From Litoreibacter albidus (GTDB lineage Bacteria; Pseudomonadota; Alphaproteobacteria; Rhodobacterales; Rhodobacteraceae), in contig NZ_FNOI01000003.1 of assembly GCF_900107015.1 (NCBI RefSeq), positions 124,001-188,000 on the forward strand: a DNA stretch of 64,000 nt, read 5' to 3'. The notes beneath the pieces were generated by a model. The model ran no database searches. It worked only from the letters and a program-made list of their open reading frames with translations, and was not told where the DNA came from. Below are positions 9,106 to 19,049 of the stretch, in pieces (position 1 is the stretch's first letter; each line of letters begins with the position of its first letter). The position numbers and the translations under genes were made by a program.

Positions 9106-11262
9106 ATGCGTGCGGCCCTGTTTGGTCTACTACTGGCTGCAAGCGCTGCGGCCCCCAGCTTCGGGCAGCAGCAAGCCACAGACACCGCAAGTCTGGTGGC
9201 CGACAACGTCGTCTTTGCAAACGGCACCCAAGAACTCCGTGCATCCGGCAATGTAGAGGTGCTGCAAGACGGCGTGCGCCTGCGCGCGCAATCCATCACC
9301 TATAACGGCACGACAGACACGCTGGTCGTCACCGGCCCGATCTACATTATCGACGACAGCGACACGCTGGTCGCGGCCGAGTTTGCCGAACTCTCCGGCG
9401 ATTTGCAGTCCGGCGTGCTGAAAAGCGCGCGCGTCGTCTACGCCCGCCAGTTGCAACTTGCCGCCGCCGAAGTCCGGCGCACCGAAGGGCGCTACACCCA
9501 ATTCTACAAAACCGTCGCCTCTAGCTGCTACATCTGCGAAAGCAATCCGACGCCGCTGTGGGAAATCCGCTCCAAACGCGTCGTCCACGACGCCAAAGAA
9601 CGCCAGATCTACTTCGACGAGGCCTCCCTGCGCGTGCTCGGCGTCCCCGTATTCTACACCCCCTACCTGCGCCTGCCCGACCCTACAGTAAAACGCGCCA
9701 GCGGTTTTCTGGTGCCGGAGGTCCGCTCCAACGGGGATCTGGGCGTCGGTGTGCGCACACCGTATTTCTTCACCTTGGGCGACCACGCGGACCTGACCTT
9801 GACCCCGTGGCTCACCAGCAAGGGCGCCAAAACGTTGGAGGCCCGCTACCGCCAGAAATTCTCCAGAGGGGAGATTGAGCTGAACGGCGCGGTCACCGAT
9901 GACAACCTGACCAACATCAACACCCGCAGCTACCTGTTCGCGGACGGCACCTTCGCCGTCGGTCGCGGCTTCACCGGCAAGTTCGATGTGGAGGTCGTCT
10001 CCGACCCCGGCTACCTGCTGCTCTACGGCTACTCCGACAAAGACATCCTCGATAGCGCCATCTCCGTGGACCGTGCGCAGCGCGACGAATACATCGGCGC
10101 GGAGTTGATCCACTACAAATCCCTGCGCGATCAGGACGACAACCGCACCCTGCCAACCATCGTTGGCGACGCAACTTATATCCGCCGCTTCACGCCCTCC
10201 ATGATCGGCGGCATCGCGACATTGACCGCGCAAGCCCACGGCCACTACCGCCGCGCCGACAACGACGCCACCAACACAGGGCTGGCACGCGACGTGGTCC
10301 GCCTGACCACCTCAGCGGAATGGCGCAGGGACTGGGTTTGGAAAAACGGCATGATGTTCGCCGCCGAAGGCGCGGTGTTCGTTGACGGCTACAAAATTCG
10401 CCAACCCAGCGTCACGCCGACACGCACCTTCGATGACACCGTAGAGGTCACCCCCTACGCCATGCTGGAATGGCGCTGGCCGATGCTGCGGCAAGGCGTC
10501 TTAGCCAATCACCTGCTGGAACCCGTCGTGCAGCTGGTCATGGCGAAAAACAGCGTCAGCGGCGAGGTCGATAACGAGGACAGCCTGCTTGCGGAGTTCG
10601 ATGAGGCCAACATCTTCGAATTCTCCCGCGCCCCCGGCGCTGACGCCCGCGAGCAAGGCAACCGCATCAACCTTGGCGTGACCTACACCCGCGAAAGCCA
10701 TTCCGACTGGAAGCTGGGCCTCACGGTGGGCCGCATTTTGCGCAGGGACGATCTGGGCCAGTTCTCCGCCTCCACGGGGCTAAGCGGATCGAAGTCCGAC
10801 TGGCTTGTCGCGGCGCAACTTAAAGTCGGTGACAACTTCGATCTGATCAACCGCGCCGTGTTCGACGATCAATTCTCCTTTGCGCGCAATGAAATGCGTA
10901 TGGGCTGGACCACAGATACCTTCCAGCTGGCCTCCACCTTCGCGTGGCTTGAGGCCGACCCGACCGAGGACCGGTTAACAGACACGTCAGAACTGGCCTT
11001 TGAAGGTGCCTACCGCGTGTCGCGGCACTGGACCTTATCCAGTGAGCTGCGCTATGATTTTGTGAATGATCGCACCACTGAGGCAGGCCTTGGCGTGAGC
11101 TACCAGAACGAATGCGCGAAAATGGACCTTTCGGTCTCGCGCCGCTTCACGACTTCGACTAGTGTGTCGGCAACGACAGACATCAATCTGTCAGTCCAAC
11201 TTGCGGGCTTCGGCGCGCGGGGGATCGGCGGGGCCAGCTTCGCCAGACAGTGCAACGGATAA
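9106..11262 (+). CDS. lptD: LPS-assembly outer membrane protein LptD
   Basis: 718 residues. A signal peptide (about 1-21, ending FGQQ) precedes an OstA/LptA-like beta-jellyroll (about 25-130, with VADNVVFANGTQELRASGNV), and the rest is the large beta barrel that inserts lipopolysaccharide into the outer leaflet with LptE. Cysteines occur at SSCYICES near 145 and near the C-terminus (NECAKM, ARQCNG), consistent with the disulfides that lock LptD, although spacing differs from the enterobacterial protein. It lies in one operon with lptF and lptG, a full LPS-transport cassette. Confidence 0.94.
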   Translation: MRAALFGLLLAASAAAPSFGQQQATDTASLVADNVVFANGTQELRASGNVEVLQDGVRLRAQSITYNGTTDTLVVTGPIYIIDDSDTLVAAEFAELSGDLQSGVLKSARVVYARQLQLAAAEVRRTEGRYTQFYKTVASSCYICESNPTPLWEIRSKRVVHDAKERQIYFDEASLRVLGVPVFYTPYLRLPDPTVKRASGFLVPEVRSNGDLGVGVRTPYFFTLGDHADLTLTPWLTSKGAKTLEARYRQKFSRGEIELNGAVTDDNLTNINTRSYLFADGTFAVGRGFTGKFDVEVVSDPGYLLLYGYSDKDILDSAISVDRAQRDEYIGAELIHYKSLRDQDDNRTLPTIVGDATYIRRFTPSMIGGIATLTAQAHGHYRRADNDATNTGLARDVVRLTTSAEWRRDWVWKNGMMFAAEGAVFVDGYKIRQPSVTPTRTFDDTVEVTPYAMLEWRWPMLRQGVLANHLLEPVVQLVMAKNSVSGEVDNEDSLLAEFDEANIFEFSRAPGADAREQGNRINLGVTYTRESHSDWKLGLTVGRILRRDDLGQFSASTGLSGSKSDWLVAAQLKVGDNFDLINRAVFDDQFSFARNEMRMGWTTDTFQLASTFAWLEADPTEDRLTDTSELAFEGAYRVSRHWTLSSELRYDFVNDRTTEAGLGVSYQNECAKMDLSVSRRFTTSTSVSATTDINLSVQLAGFGARGIGGASFARQCNG

Positions 11263-11278
11263 GAACAGAGCAGAATTA

Positions 11279-12535
11279 ATGATGTCGATACATGCACGCC
11301 TAACCCGAATTTTCGCCCTTACACTCGCCGCCCTGACCTTCATGGCACCGGCGGCCCATGCCCAGCAGCAAGGTTTGTTCCAGACGGCGATCACGGTGAA
11401 TGACATGGTCATCACCAACTACGAATTGCAGCAGCGGGAATTGTTCCTCAACATCCTGCGCGCCCCGGGCAACCCGACAATCGAAGCCCGCAAAGGCCTG
11501 ATCGATGATCGCCTGCGCCTCACCGCGACAGAGCGCGCGGGCATCACCCCCGCAGAGGCACAAGTGCTTGAGGGCATGGAAGAATTCGCAGCCCGCGCCA
11601 ACCTTAGCGCTGACGAGTTTATCAAGGCAATCGGCCAAGCAGGCGTCGCCCCCGAAACCTTCCGTGACTTCGTGGCCGCCGGTCTAGCCTGGCGCGAACT
11701 GGTTCAAGGCCGCTTTGGCGCACGCAGTCAGGTGACGGAGCCTGAAATCGACCGCGCTTTGGCCCTGCAAGGCACCACGGGCGGCGCACGTGTGCTCTTG
11801 GCCGAAATCGTGCTGCCCCTCGCCCCGCCTGTGGCGGAACGCAATCAGGCCTTGGCGCAGCGCCTGTCTGAAACCATCTCCTCCGAATCCGCGTTCAGCG
11901 CAGCCGCCCGCCGCTACTCCGCCTCGCCAACACGTGGCCGTGGTGGCCGTCTGGAATGGCTGCCGCTGGGCAACGTACCGCCCCAAATTCGCGCCGCAGT
12001 CCTCACACTTGCGCCGGGCGAAGTCAGCCCCCCCCTTAGCCTTGGCAACGCCGTTGGCCTGTTCCAGCTGCGCGGTTTGGAAGAAACCGAAGCCGCATCG
12101 CCGGAAACTCAGGCGCTGGAATACGCGACCGTCCTGTTCCCGGGTGGCCGCACGCCGGAAACTTTGGCCAAAGCCGAGGAATTCGAGACCCGTTACGACA
12201 CCTGCGACGATCTCTATACCCCCGCCAAAGACCTTCCGGCGGAGTATTTTGAACGCACAGTTCTGCCCACCGCCGACGTGCCGGGCGACATCGCGCTAGA
12301 GCTTGCCAAGCTCGACAGCAACGAGGTTTCAACCGCGCTGACCCGCCAAAACGGGGAGTTTCTGGTCTACCTGATGCTCTGCGGACGGACGCTTGATCTG
12401 CCGCTGGACGAGAACGGCGAAGAGATCGACCTGCGCAGCCAACTGCGCGAGCAGCTTTACAACCAGCGCATCACCTCCTTTGCCGACAGCTATCTGGAAG
12501 AGCTGCGCGCCGACGCGATCATCGTAGAGCAATGA
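11279..12535 (+). CDS. surA: SurA-like periplasmic chaperone / peptidylprolyl isomerase
   Basis: About 418 residues; start ATG 11279 or the adjacent ATG 11282. A signal peptide ends near PAAHAQQQ. Then comes a SurA N-terminal chaperone region beginning ITVNDMVITNYELQQR, and a parvulin-type domain around residues 170-270 with FSAAARRYSASPTRGRGGRLEWLPLGNVPP, where the GGxLxW motif is diagnostic. The 130 or so C-terminal residues are less conserved and include a Cys pair. SurA escorts outer membrane proteins such as LptD, the gene directly upstream. Its stop overlaps the pdxA start (ATGA). Confidence 0.88.
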   Translation: MMSIHARLTRIFALTLAALTFMAPAAHAQQQGLFQTAITVNDMVITNYELQQRELFLNILRAPGNPTIEARKGLIDDRLRLTATERAGITPAEAQVLEGMEEFAARANLSADEFIKAIGQAGVAPETFRDFVAAGLAWRELVQGRFGARSQVTEPEIDRALALQGTTGGARVLLAEIVLPLAPPVAERNQALAQRLSETISSESAFSAAARRYSASPTRGRGGRLEWLPLGNVPPQIRAAVLTLAPGEVSPPLSLGNAVGLFQLRGLEETEAASPETQALEYATVLFPGGRTPETLAKAEEFETRYDTCDDLYTPAKDLPAEYFERTVLPTADVPGDIALELAKLDSNEVSTALTRQNGEFLVYLMLCGRTLDLPLDENGEEIDLRSQLREQLYNQRITSFADSYLEELRADAIIVEQ

Positions 12536-13497
12536 GCACCCCTGCCCCCGTCGTGGTAAGCTGCGGCGAACCTGCGGGGGTCGGCCTTGAAATCGCGCAC
12601 ACGGCCTTTGACGCCTTGCGCGCGGAGGTGCCGATGGTGCTTCTGGCCGACCGCCGCCATGTCACCGCCCCTGTCACCGAAGTCACCTGCCCAAGTCAGG
12701 TGACCGGTCAGGAGCCATCGCTGCCACTGATCCACCACGATTTTCAGGGCGACGCGGTCGCGGGCCACCCCGACCCGCGCAACGCGCAAGGCGTAATCGA
12801 CGTCATCGCGCGCGGCGTGGATTTGGTGACCTCCGGCGCAGCCTCCGCGCTGTGTACCCTGCCAATCCACAAGAAGGCTCTGAAGGACGGCGCGAATTTC
12901 GCCTACCCTGGCCACACCGAATACCTCGCCGCATTGGCTGGCGTAGATCACGTCGTGATGATGCTCGCCTGCCCCGACCTGCGCGTGGTCCCTGTCACCA
13001 TCCACATACCTGTGGCAGACGTCCCGACCGCGCTCACCGCTGATCTGTTGGAGCAAACCCTGCGCATCACAGAGGCCGCGCTGATCCGCGATTTCGGCAT
13101 TCCCGCCCCGCGCTTGGCCGTCGCTGGCCTGAACCCGCACGCGGGCGAAGGCGGCGCGATGGGCACCGAAGAAATCACTCTCATTGCCCCCGTGATGGAG
13201 CAGCTGGCGCAAGGCGGCATGACGCTCTTTGGCCCGATGAGCGCCGACACCATGTTTCACGCCCAAGCCCGCGCAGGCTACGACGCGGCGATTTGCATGT
13301 ACCACGACCAAGCGCTGATCCCGATCAAAACCATTGATTTCGCGGGCGGCGTCAACGTCACCTTGGGCCTCCCCTTCATCCGCACCTCCCCCGATCACGG
13401 CACCGCCTTTGATATCGCGGGTAAAGGCGTGGCGGACCCGACCTCCACCATTGCGGCGCTTCGCATGGCGTGGGACATGGCGGGCAAACGGCAATGA
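12532..13497 (+). CDS. pdxA: 4-hydroxythreonine-4-phosphate dehydrogenase
   Basis: 321 residues. PdxA oxidises 4-phosphohydroxy-L-threonine with NAD in pyridoxal phosphate synthesis (DXP-dependent route). Family motifs: SCGEPAGVGLEI at the start, YPGHTEYLA (125-133), NPHAGEGG (201-208) and MYHDQALIPIK (256-266). Histidines 158, 203 and 258 are in the positions of the three metal ligands. The C-terminal RTSPDHGTAFDIAGKG is also diagnostic. The 4-base overlap with surA shows operon membership, and rsmA follows after 31 bases. Confidence 0.96.
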   Translation: MSTPAPVVVSCGEPAGVGLEIAHTAFDALRAEVPMVLLADRRHVTAPVTEVTCPSQVTGQEPSLPLIHHDFQGDAVAGHPDPRNAQGVIDVIARGVDLVTSGAASALCTLPIHKKALKDGANFAYPGHTEYLAALAGVDHVVMMLACPDLRVVPVTIHIPVADVPTALTADLLEQTLRITEAALIRDFGIPAPRLAVAGLNPHAGEGGAMGTEEITLIAPVMEQLAQGGMTLFGPMSADTMFHAQARAGYDAAICMYHDQALIPIKTIDFAGGVNVTLGLPFIRTSPDHGTAFDIAGKGVADPTSTIAALRMAWDMAGKRQ

Positions 13498-13528
13498 CGC
13501 CGACACTCAAAACGACGGAGCATGACAC

Positions 13529-14371
13529 GTGGCGCAAATAGACGGACTTCCCGCGCTCTCGGAGGTGATCCGCACGCATGACTTGTCAGCAAAGAAAAGC
13601 CTCGGCCAGAACTTCCTGCTGGATCTGAACCTGACCGCCAAGATCGCCCGTCAGGCGGGGGATCTGTCGGGCTGCGATGTGCTGGAGGTCGGCCCCGGTC
13701 CGGGCGGTTTAACGCGCGGCCTTCTGGCCGAAGGCGCACGCCGTGTTCTGGCGGTGGAGAAAGACCCTCGCTGCCTGCCGGCATTGGCCAAAATCTCCGA
13801 CGCCTACCCCGATCAGCTAACCGTCATCCAAGGTGACGCGCTGGAGGTCAACGTGCTTGATCACCTGACCCCGCCGATCCGCGTCGCGGCGAACCTGCCC
13901 TATAATGTCGGCACGGAGTTGCTGGTCCGCTGGCTCACCCCGAAGGACTGGCCGCCGTTCTGGCAAAGCCTGACGCTGATGTTCCAAAAAGAGGTCGCGG
14001 AGCGCATTGTGGCGGCCCCTGGCACCAAGAAATACGGGCGCTTGGCCCTGCTGGCGCAGTGGCGTGCCGATGCGCGGATTGTCATGGAATTGCCGCCCGA
14101 GGCCTTCGTGCCCGCCCCCAAAGTCCACTCCGCCGTGGTGCATCTAAAGGCGCTGGAAAAGCCGCGGTTCGAGGCGGATGCCGCGATCTTGTCGCGGGTC
14201 GTCGGCGCGGCGTTCAATCAGCGCCGTAAAATGCTGCGCGCTGCCTTGAAGGTGATGGGCCCCGATATCGAAGACCGCTTGCGCGCCGCAGGTATTCCGC
14301 CCACGGAGCGGGCAGAACAAGTGTCGCTTGAAGCGTTTTGTGCGCTGGCCCGCGAGATCGCCCGCGACTGA
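13529..14371 (+). CDS. rsmA: 16S rRNA dimethyladenosine transferase
   Basis: 280 residues from a GTG start with GGAG 9 bases upstream. The SAM site [10 protein letters not shown] (53-62) and the NLPY motif (122-125) that holds the target adenine are intact, as is [11 protein letters not shown] near residue 22. It dimethylates two adjacent adenines in the 3' terminal hairpin of 16S rRNA late in 30S assembly (ksgA in older literature). It is the last gene of the lptF operon; its stop touches the stop of the convergent DUF4167 gene with no bases between. Confidence 0.96.
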   Translation: MAQIDGLPALSEVIRTHDLSAKKSLGQNFLLDLNLTAKIARQAGDLSGCDVLEVGPGPGGLTRGLLAEGARRVLAVEKDPRCLPALAKISDAYPDQLTVIQGDALEVNVLDHLTPPIRVAANLPYNVGTELLVRWLTPKDWPPFWQSLTLMFQKEVAERIVAAPGTKKYGRLALLAQWRADARIVMELPPEAFVPAPKVHSAVVHLKALEKPRFEADAAILSRVVGAAFNQRRKMLRAALKVMGPDIEDRLRAAGIPPTERAEQVSLEAFCALAREIARD

Positions 14372-15037
14372 TTACTCAGCCGCTGGGGTCTCGTCCTTGG
14401 AGGCCGCGGCCTCCTCGGTTGGTTTCGCTTTGGGTTTGCGTGTGCGTGGCTTGCGCGCAGGTTTTGGCGCGGCTTCCACGGTTTCCACCAATCCGCTGTC
14501 AGCCGTGTCGCCGTTCTCGGACAGGTCAATCACGTCTGGCTGTGCGCCCTCGCCCTCACGGGCTTCGGCTGCGGCGGCAAGGGCGGCTGGCGACATGGTG
14601 TCAGCGGCGGCTTCCGGCTTGGCGTCCTCGTTACGGGCACGCGGTTGCTCGTTGTTCTGGTCGCGATTCTGGTTCTGACCCTGATCGCGATTCTGATTCT
14701 GATCACGGTTCTGGTCGCGTTTTTGCTGCTGCTCACGCTGGGCTTGCTGCTGGGCCTCATGGGCCAAACGCTTCGCCTCTTGCTCTTTCATCGCTTCTCC
14801 AAGCATCCGCGCGTAGTGCTCTGCGTGTTGGGAGAAGTTTTCGGCGGCAACACGGTCATTGGACAACTGTGCATCGCGGTGCAATTGTTGATACTTCTCA
14901 ATGATTTGTTGCGGAGTTCCGCGCACTTTGCCTTCTGGGCCAGAGCTGTCAAACACCCGATTGACGACGTTAACGCCGGACCGGTTATTGTTGTTATTAC
15001 GGTTCTTTCCGCGCGAGCGGGACTTCGTTGATCTCAT
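14372..15037 (-). CDS. DUF4167 protein with Gln/Asn/Arg/Asp-rich tract
   Basis: 221 residues. Residues 1-25 are strongly basic with an Asn run (SRGKNRNNNNNRSG). Residues 25-90 form the conserved alphaproteobacterial DUF4167 helical core (VFDSSGPEGKVRGTPQQIIEKY, HAEHYARML). From about 95 to 133 the chain is built from QNRDQ-like repeats, and the tail is acidic and low complexity. The family commonly sits beside prmC/prfA, as here, which hints at a link with translation or RNA, but no function is established. The 220 bases upstream should contain its promoter. Confidence 0.85.
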   Translation of the reverse strand: MRSTKSRSRGKNRNNNNNRSGVNVVNRVFDSSGPEGKVRGTPQQIIEKYQQLHRDAQLSNDRVAAENFSQHAEHYARMLGEAMKEQEAKRLAHEAQQQAQREQQQKRDQNRDQNQNRDQGQNQNRDQNNEQPRARNEDAKPEAAADTMSPAALAAAAEAREGEGAQPDVIDLSENGDTADSGLVETVEAAPKPARKPRTRKPKAKPTEEAAASKDETPAAE

Positions 15038-15257
15038 GAGTTTTGGGTTCCAGCCGTTAGCGCTTTGGTCCTGTTATCAATCCTGACCGCTTCTATCTCG
15101 CGGTGTCCCCGTGACATTAGGATTGAGACCTTATTTTGGGCTTAAGCGTAGGGGGCGTCAAAAACGCCAACTTCCTACTGCGGAGGACAAAAGCAGCCAA
15201 ACCCGTGCTTTGCAAGATGTTTCTGCTCTTTGGCGCGGAAAATTGCCCCTTTTGACG

Positions 15258-16034
15258 CTATTTTGGCGATTTTGCACGGATTACGCGGTCTTTGCCGTTC
15301 AAGTCGGGGATGCACGCCACATCGCGCCACCCCGCCGCCCTGAACATCGCTTGCACGCTGTCGCCCTGATCATAGCCGATCTCTAGCACGGCGTAGCCGT
15401 CCTCGCGCAGGTAGTCGGGCCCGTATTGCGCGATCAGCCGGTACGGGGCCAGACCGTCCCCGCCGGGCGTCAGCGCGATACGCGGCTCGAAGCGTTGCAC
15501 CGTGGGGTCCAGTTCGGCGTAAGCGGCTTCCGTAATGTAGGGCGGGTTGGACACGATCAGATCGAAATCCCCCTCCACCGCGTCAAACCAATCGCTCTCG
15601 ACCCACACCACGCGGTCCGTGGTTTGCGTGACCTGCGCATTGCGCGCCGCCACCTTCAACGCCGCGCCCGATATGTCTGCGCCCACACCTGTGGTCGACG
15701 GGCGCTCCGCCAGTAAGGAACACAAGATGCAACCCGACCCCGTGCCCAGATCCAGCACCCTGTCGAAAGGCAGGCTCAAGGCGGTCTCAACCAGCGTTTC
15801 CGTGTCGGGGCGCGGGTCCAGCACATCGGCGGTCACATGGAAGTCGTGATTCCAGAACGCACGGCGCCCCGCGATATGCGAAAACGGCTCATGCGTCGCG
15901 CGGCGCGCGACCAAGCTGTCCAAGGCAACGCCCTGCTCTTCAGCCAGCGTGGCCAGCTTGCGGGCCTCCACCGACGGATCAGGAATGCCCGCCTCATAGA
16001 GCCGCACAACAGCCGACGCCAGCGCGTCACTCAT
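15258..16034 (-). CDS. prmC: Release factor glutamine N5-methyltransferase
   Basis: 258 residues. The helical N-terminal domain (1-70) binds the release factor. The SAM motif [11 protein letters not shown] is at 94-104 and the catalytic NPPY at 163-166, which orients the GGQ glutamine for methylation. It is encoded directly after its substrate, prfA, with a 4-base overlap, so the two are coupled. Confidence 0.96.
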   Translation of the reverse strand: MSDALASAVVRLYEAGIPDPSVEARKLATLAEEQGVALDSLVARRATHEPFSHIAGRRAFWNHDFHVTADVLDPRPDTETLVETALSLPFDRVLDLGTGSGCILCSLLAERPSTTGVGADISGAALKVAARNAQVTQTTDRVVWVESDWFDAVEGDFDLIVSNPPYITEAAYAELDPTVQRFEPRIALTPGGDGLAPYRLIAQYGPDYLREDGYAVLEIGYDQGDSVQAMFRAAGWRDVACIPDLNGKDRVIRAKSPK

Positions 16035-17083
16035 AGCCCTTGTTCAGCCAGCATCTGCGCTTGGGCGTCGGCGGTTAGCGCGTCAATAATTTCGTCCAGA
16101 TCGCCCTGCATCACCTGATCCAGCTTATACAGCGTCAGGTTGATCCGGTGGTCGGACATGCGCCCTTGCGGGAAATTATAGGTGCGAATCCGCTCAGAGC
16201 GGTCACCGGTACCGATCTGGCTTTTGCGCGTGGCGGAGCGTTCGTCGTCCAGCTTCTGGCGCTCCAGATCATACAGGCGCGCGCGCATCACCTGCATAGC
16301 GATTTCGCGGTTGCGGTGTTGCGATTTCTCGGCGCTGACAACGATGATGCCAGTCGGGATGTGGGTGATCCGCACGGCGGAATCGGTGGTGTTCACGTGC
16401 TGCCCCCCCGCCCCGGATGCCCGCATGGTATCCAGCCGCAGGTCGCTGGCGGGGATGTCGATATCCACCTCTTGCGCCTCTGGCAGAACAGCGACCGTTG
16501 CGGCGGATGTATGCACCCGCCCGCCGCTTTCCGTCACAGGGACGCGCTGCACACGGTGCACGCCGCTCTCGAATTTCAGGCGGGCAAACACGTTTTGCCC
16601 CTTGATATGGGCCGTCACCGCCTTGACGCCGCCAAGTTCGCTTTCTTGGTATTCGATAAGATCAAACGTCCAGCCCCGCGCTTCGGAGTAACGGCGATAC
16701 ATGTTAAGCAGGTCACCCGCGAACAGCGCCGCCTCGTCACCCCCTGTGCCGGGGCGAATTTCCAGCATGGCCGGTCGCGCATCGGCGGCGTCGCGGGGCA
16801 ATAGCGCCAGCTTGATCGAGTCCTCTGCTTTCGGCAGGCGGGCTTCCAGCTCTGGCAACTCGTCCTGCGCCAACTCGCGCATTTCGGGATCATCCATCAT
16901 CGCGCGGGCTTCGTCGATGTCGGCAAGCAGTTGGCGGTAATCCGCAACTTCATCCGCGACGGGCTTTAGCTCGGCGTACTCGCGCGACACTGCCGCGAAA
17001 TCCTCGGTGTCACCGGAGGCCAGCCGCGCTTCAAGATACTCAAAGCGCTCGGTGATTTGCTGTAGTCTATCTAATGGAACCAT
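16031..17083 (-). CDS. prfA: Peptide chain release factor 1
   Basis: 350 residues, the standard RF1 length. The GGQ loop is at 226-228 (GAGGQHVN), and the stop-codon reading tripeptide PVT is at 182-184, which marks RF1 (UAA/UAG) rather than RF2. The start [10 protein letters not shown] matches the family; the open frame further upstream is not conserved-looking. It forms an operon with prmC, whose product methylates the GGQ glutamine. Confidence 0.97.
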   Translation of the reverse strand: MVPLDRLQQITERFEYLEARLASGDTEDFAAVSREYAELKPVADEVADYRQLLADIDEARAMMDDPEMRELAQDELPELEARLPKAEDSIKLALLPRDAADARPAMLEIRPGTGGDEAALFAGDLLNMYRRYSEARGWTFDLIEYQESELGGVKAVTAHIKGQNVFARLKFESGVHRVQRVPVTESGGRVHTSAATVAVLPEAQEVDIDIPASDLRLDTMRASGAGGQHVNTTDSAVRITHIPTGIIVVSAEKSQHRNREIAMQVMRARLYDLERQKLDDERSATRKSQIGTGDRSERIRTYNFPQGRMSDHRINLTLYKLDQVMQGDLDEIIDALTADAQAQMLAEQGL

Positions 17084-17128
17084 GGCGCGTTGATGGACAT
17101 TTGGTGTGGTGGGGTCAAGTGTGCTAAG

Positions 17129-17371
17129 ATGCTGCACATGTGGAAATATGCAGCGGCTTTCACCGTGCTGGCCCTTCCAACAAGCGCGGACGTGACGTCC
17201 CCCTCCGGTAAAACGGTCGAGTGCTATTGCACCGACAAAGCCGGAAGTCGGGTGGAGTTGGGGGAGCAACGCTGCCTGAACGTGGGCGGGCGCATCTTCA
17301 TGGCCCGCTGCGAGATGTCGCTAAATGTGCCAATGTGGCGGGAGATGAAAACCAGCTGCGTTACTGGCTAA
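17129..17371 (+). CDS. Small secreted cysteine-containing protein
   Basis: 80 residues from ATG 17129. A signal peptide (hydrophobic [20 protein letters not shown]) is followed by about 60 mature residues with CYC, then Cys at QRC, ARC and TSC, allowing disulfide bonds in the periplasm. I do not recognise a named family. Upstream ATGs at 17090 and 17093 are in frame but would bury the signal peptide. The last 11 bases overlap the 3' end of the convergent DUF1499 gene. Confidence 0.6.
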   Translation: MLHMWKYAAAFTVLALPTSADVTSPSGKTVECYCTDKAGSRVELGEQRCLNVGGRIFMARCEMSLNVPMWREMKTSCVTG

Positions 17372-17828
17372 GCTGCTCCAGCCACCCTTCGATGCGCGCT
17401 TTGTTCACGCCCATATCCGCCTTGCCGTAGACCAATCGCCCGTAAAGCGTGACCGCAGCCCCCTTGTTCGTTACGGCGACTTCTACCGTTGTCACATCGG
17501 GAAATCCCCACAGCGCGGAGCGCGTCACATAGGTGGCTTTGTCGATCAGCGCGGGGGTCTCAGCCACCAGCGATCCGGCCATGAGCGAGGTGCGCGGGGT
17601 GGCTTCGATAATGGCCCGCAGCTTTGCCGCAACCTCATCCACCGGCTGCGTAAAATCGACCGATTGCAGGTAAGAACCGGCTTTTTCCACTGGAAAATCA
17701 ACGTTCCCCGTGGGGAACCCTTCCTGAAGGTGGCCAGTGTAATCATCTGGGTTAAGCGGTCGGAGACGCACGAAAATAGCGCCAAGGATCGCCACAGCGA
17801 CCAGTGCCAGCAAAATGTACTTCAGCAT
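17361..17828 (-). CDS. DUF1499 family membrane-anchored protein
   Basis: 155 residues. One N-terminal hydrophobic helix (2-19) anchors a soluble domain. The C-terminal half holds the DUF1499 pattern: ATYVTRSALWGFPDVTTVEV followed by AAVTLYGRLVYGKADMGVNKARIEGWL. The family has no proven function; it is widespread in proteobacteria and plastids. It starts immediately after the ispG stop (0 bases), so cotranscription with ispG is probable. Confidence 0.82.
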   Translation of the reverse strand: MLKYILLALVAVAILGAIFVRLRPLNPDDYTGHLQEGFPTGNVDFPVEKAGSYLQSVDFTQPVDEVAAKLRAIIEATPRTSLMAGSLVAETPALIDKATYVTRSALWGFPDVTTVEVAVTNKGAAVTLYGRLVYGKADMGVNKARIEGWLEQLSQ

Positions 17829-18959
17829 TTATTCAGCCGCCTCAGCCGCCGCTTTGGCCTCCAGCACACTGGCGCGGGCCTCGACCTGCTCCACGATGTG
17901 ATCGACCATTTCGTCGTTGTTCAGCTTGTGGCTTTGCTTGCCCGCCAGATAAACCATGCCGGAGCCAGCCCCGCCGCCCGTGAAGCCCACGTCGGTCATC
18001 AGCGCCTCGCCGGGGCCGTTGACCACACAGCCGATGATGCTCAGGCTCATCGGGGTTTTGATGTGCTCCAGACGTTTTTCCAGCGTCTCGACAGTTTTGA
18101 TCACGTCAAAGCCTTGGCGCGCACAACTGGGGCAGGAAATGATGTTCACGCCGCGATGGCGCAGGCCCAAAGATTTTAGAATCTCGTAGCCGACTTTGAC
18201 TTCCTCCACGGGGTCCGCCGACAAGGACACGCGGATCGTGTCGCCGATGCCCGCCCAGAGCAGGTTGCCCATGCCAATAGCGGATTTAATGGTGCCGGAG
18301 GTCAGCCCCCCCGCCTCCGTGATGCCAAGGTGAATTGGCGCGTCGGTGACTTCGGCCAGCCCCTGATAGGCGGCGGCGGCGAGGAAGACATCGGAGGCTT
18401 TGCAGCTGATCTTGAACTCGTGAAAGTCGTTGTCTTGCAAAATCTTGATGTGGTCCAAGCCGCTCTCGATCATCGCTTCGGGGCATGGTTCGGCGTATTT
18501 GTCGAGCAGGTGTTTTTCCAGTGATCCGGCGTTGACCCCGATGCGGATGGAGCAGCCGTGGTCCTTCGCGGCCTTGATGACCTCGCGCACGCGGGAGGCG
18601 TCACCGATATTGCCTGGGTTAATGCGCAGACACGCGGCCCCTGCCTCGGCGGCCTCGATGGCGCGTTTGTAGTGAAAGTGGATGTCCGCGACGATCGGCA
18701 CAGGGCTTTGCTTCACGATTTCGCGCAACGCGGTGGTGGAGCTTTCGTCCGGCGTGGACACGCGCACGATGTCGACCCCCACATCCGCACAGGCCTGAAT
18801 TTGCGCCACAGTCGCCGCAACATCCGACGTATCGGTGTTGGTCATCGTCTGCACGGTGATCGGCGCATCGCCACCGACGGGCACATTCCCGACCATAATC
18901 TGGCGGGATTTGCGGCGGTCGATCTGGCGCCACGGGCGGATAGAATGAAGGGAGGACAT
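17829..18959 (-). CDS. ispG: 4-hydroxy-3-methylbut-2-enyl diphosphate synthase
   Basis: 376 residues. IspG (GcpE) is the [4Fe-4S] enzyme of the MEP isoprenoid pathway that reductively opens the cyclic diphosphate MEcPP. The N-terminal TIM barrel begins with [22 protein letters not shown], and the C-terminal region carries the cluster ligands in [11 protein letters not shown] and [12 protein letters not shown]. Length is typical for the bacterial single-subunit form. The DUF1499 gene follows directly. Confidence 0.96.
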   Translation of the reverse strand: MSSLHSIRPWRQIDRRKSRQIMVGNVPVGGDAPITVQTMTNTDTSDVAATVAQIQACADVGVDIVRVSTPDESSTTALREIVKQSPVPIVADIHFHYKRAIEAAEAGAACLRINPGNIGDASRVREVIKAAKDHGCSIRIGVNAGSLEKHLLDKYAEPCPEAMIESGLDHIKILQDNDFHEFKISCKASDVFLAAAAYQGLAEVTDAPIHLGITEAGGLTSGTIKSAIGMGNLLWAGIGDTIRVSLSADPVEEVKVGYEILKSLGLRHRGVNIISCPSCARQGFDVIKTVETLEKRLEHIKTPMSLSIIGCVVNGPGEALMTDVGFTGGGAGSGMVYLAGKQSHKLNNDEMVDHIVEQVEARASVLEAKAAAEAAE

Positions 18960-19049
18960 GGCTGCACGCCTTATAAAAACATTGCTGTTATGAGGGATAT
19001 AACCACCACCTAGGTGGGTCGCAACATGCCGCCCCCGATAAACGGGTGA

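Noticed and set aside
15150-15170. Short hairpin upstream of DUF4167
   Set aside because: Only a 5-base stem with no T-run, so not supported as a terminator.
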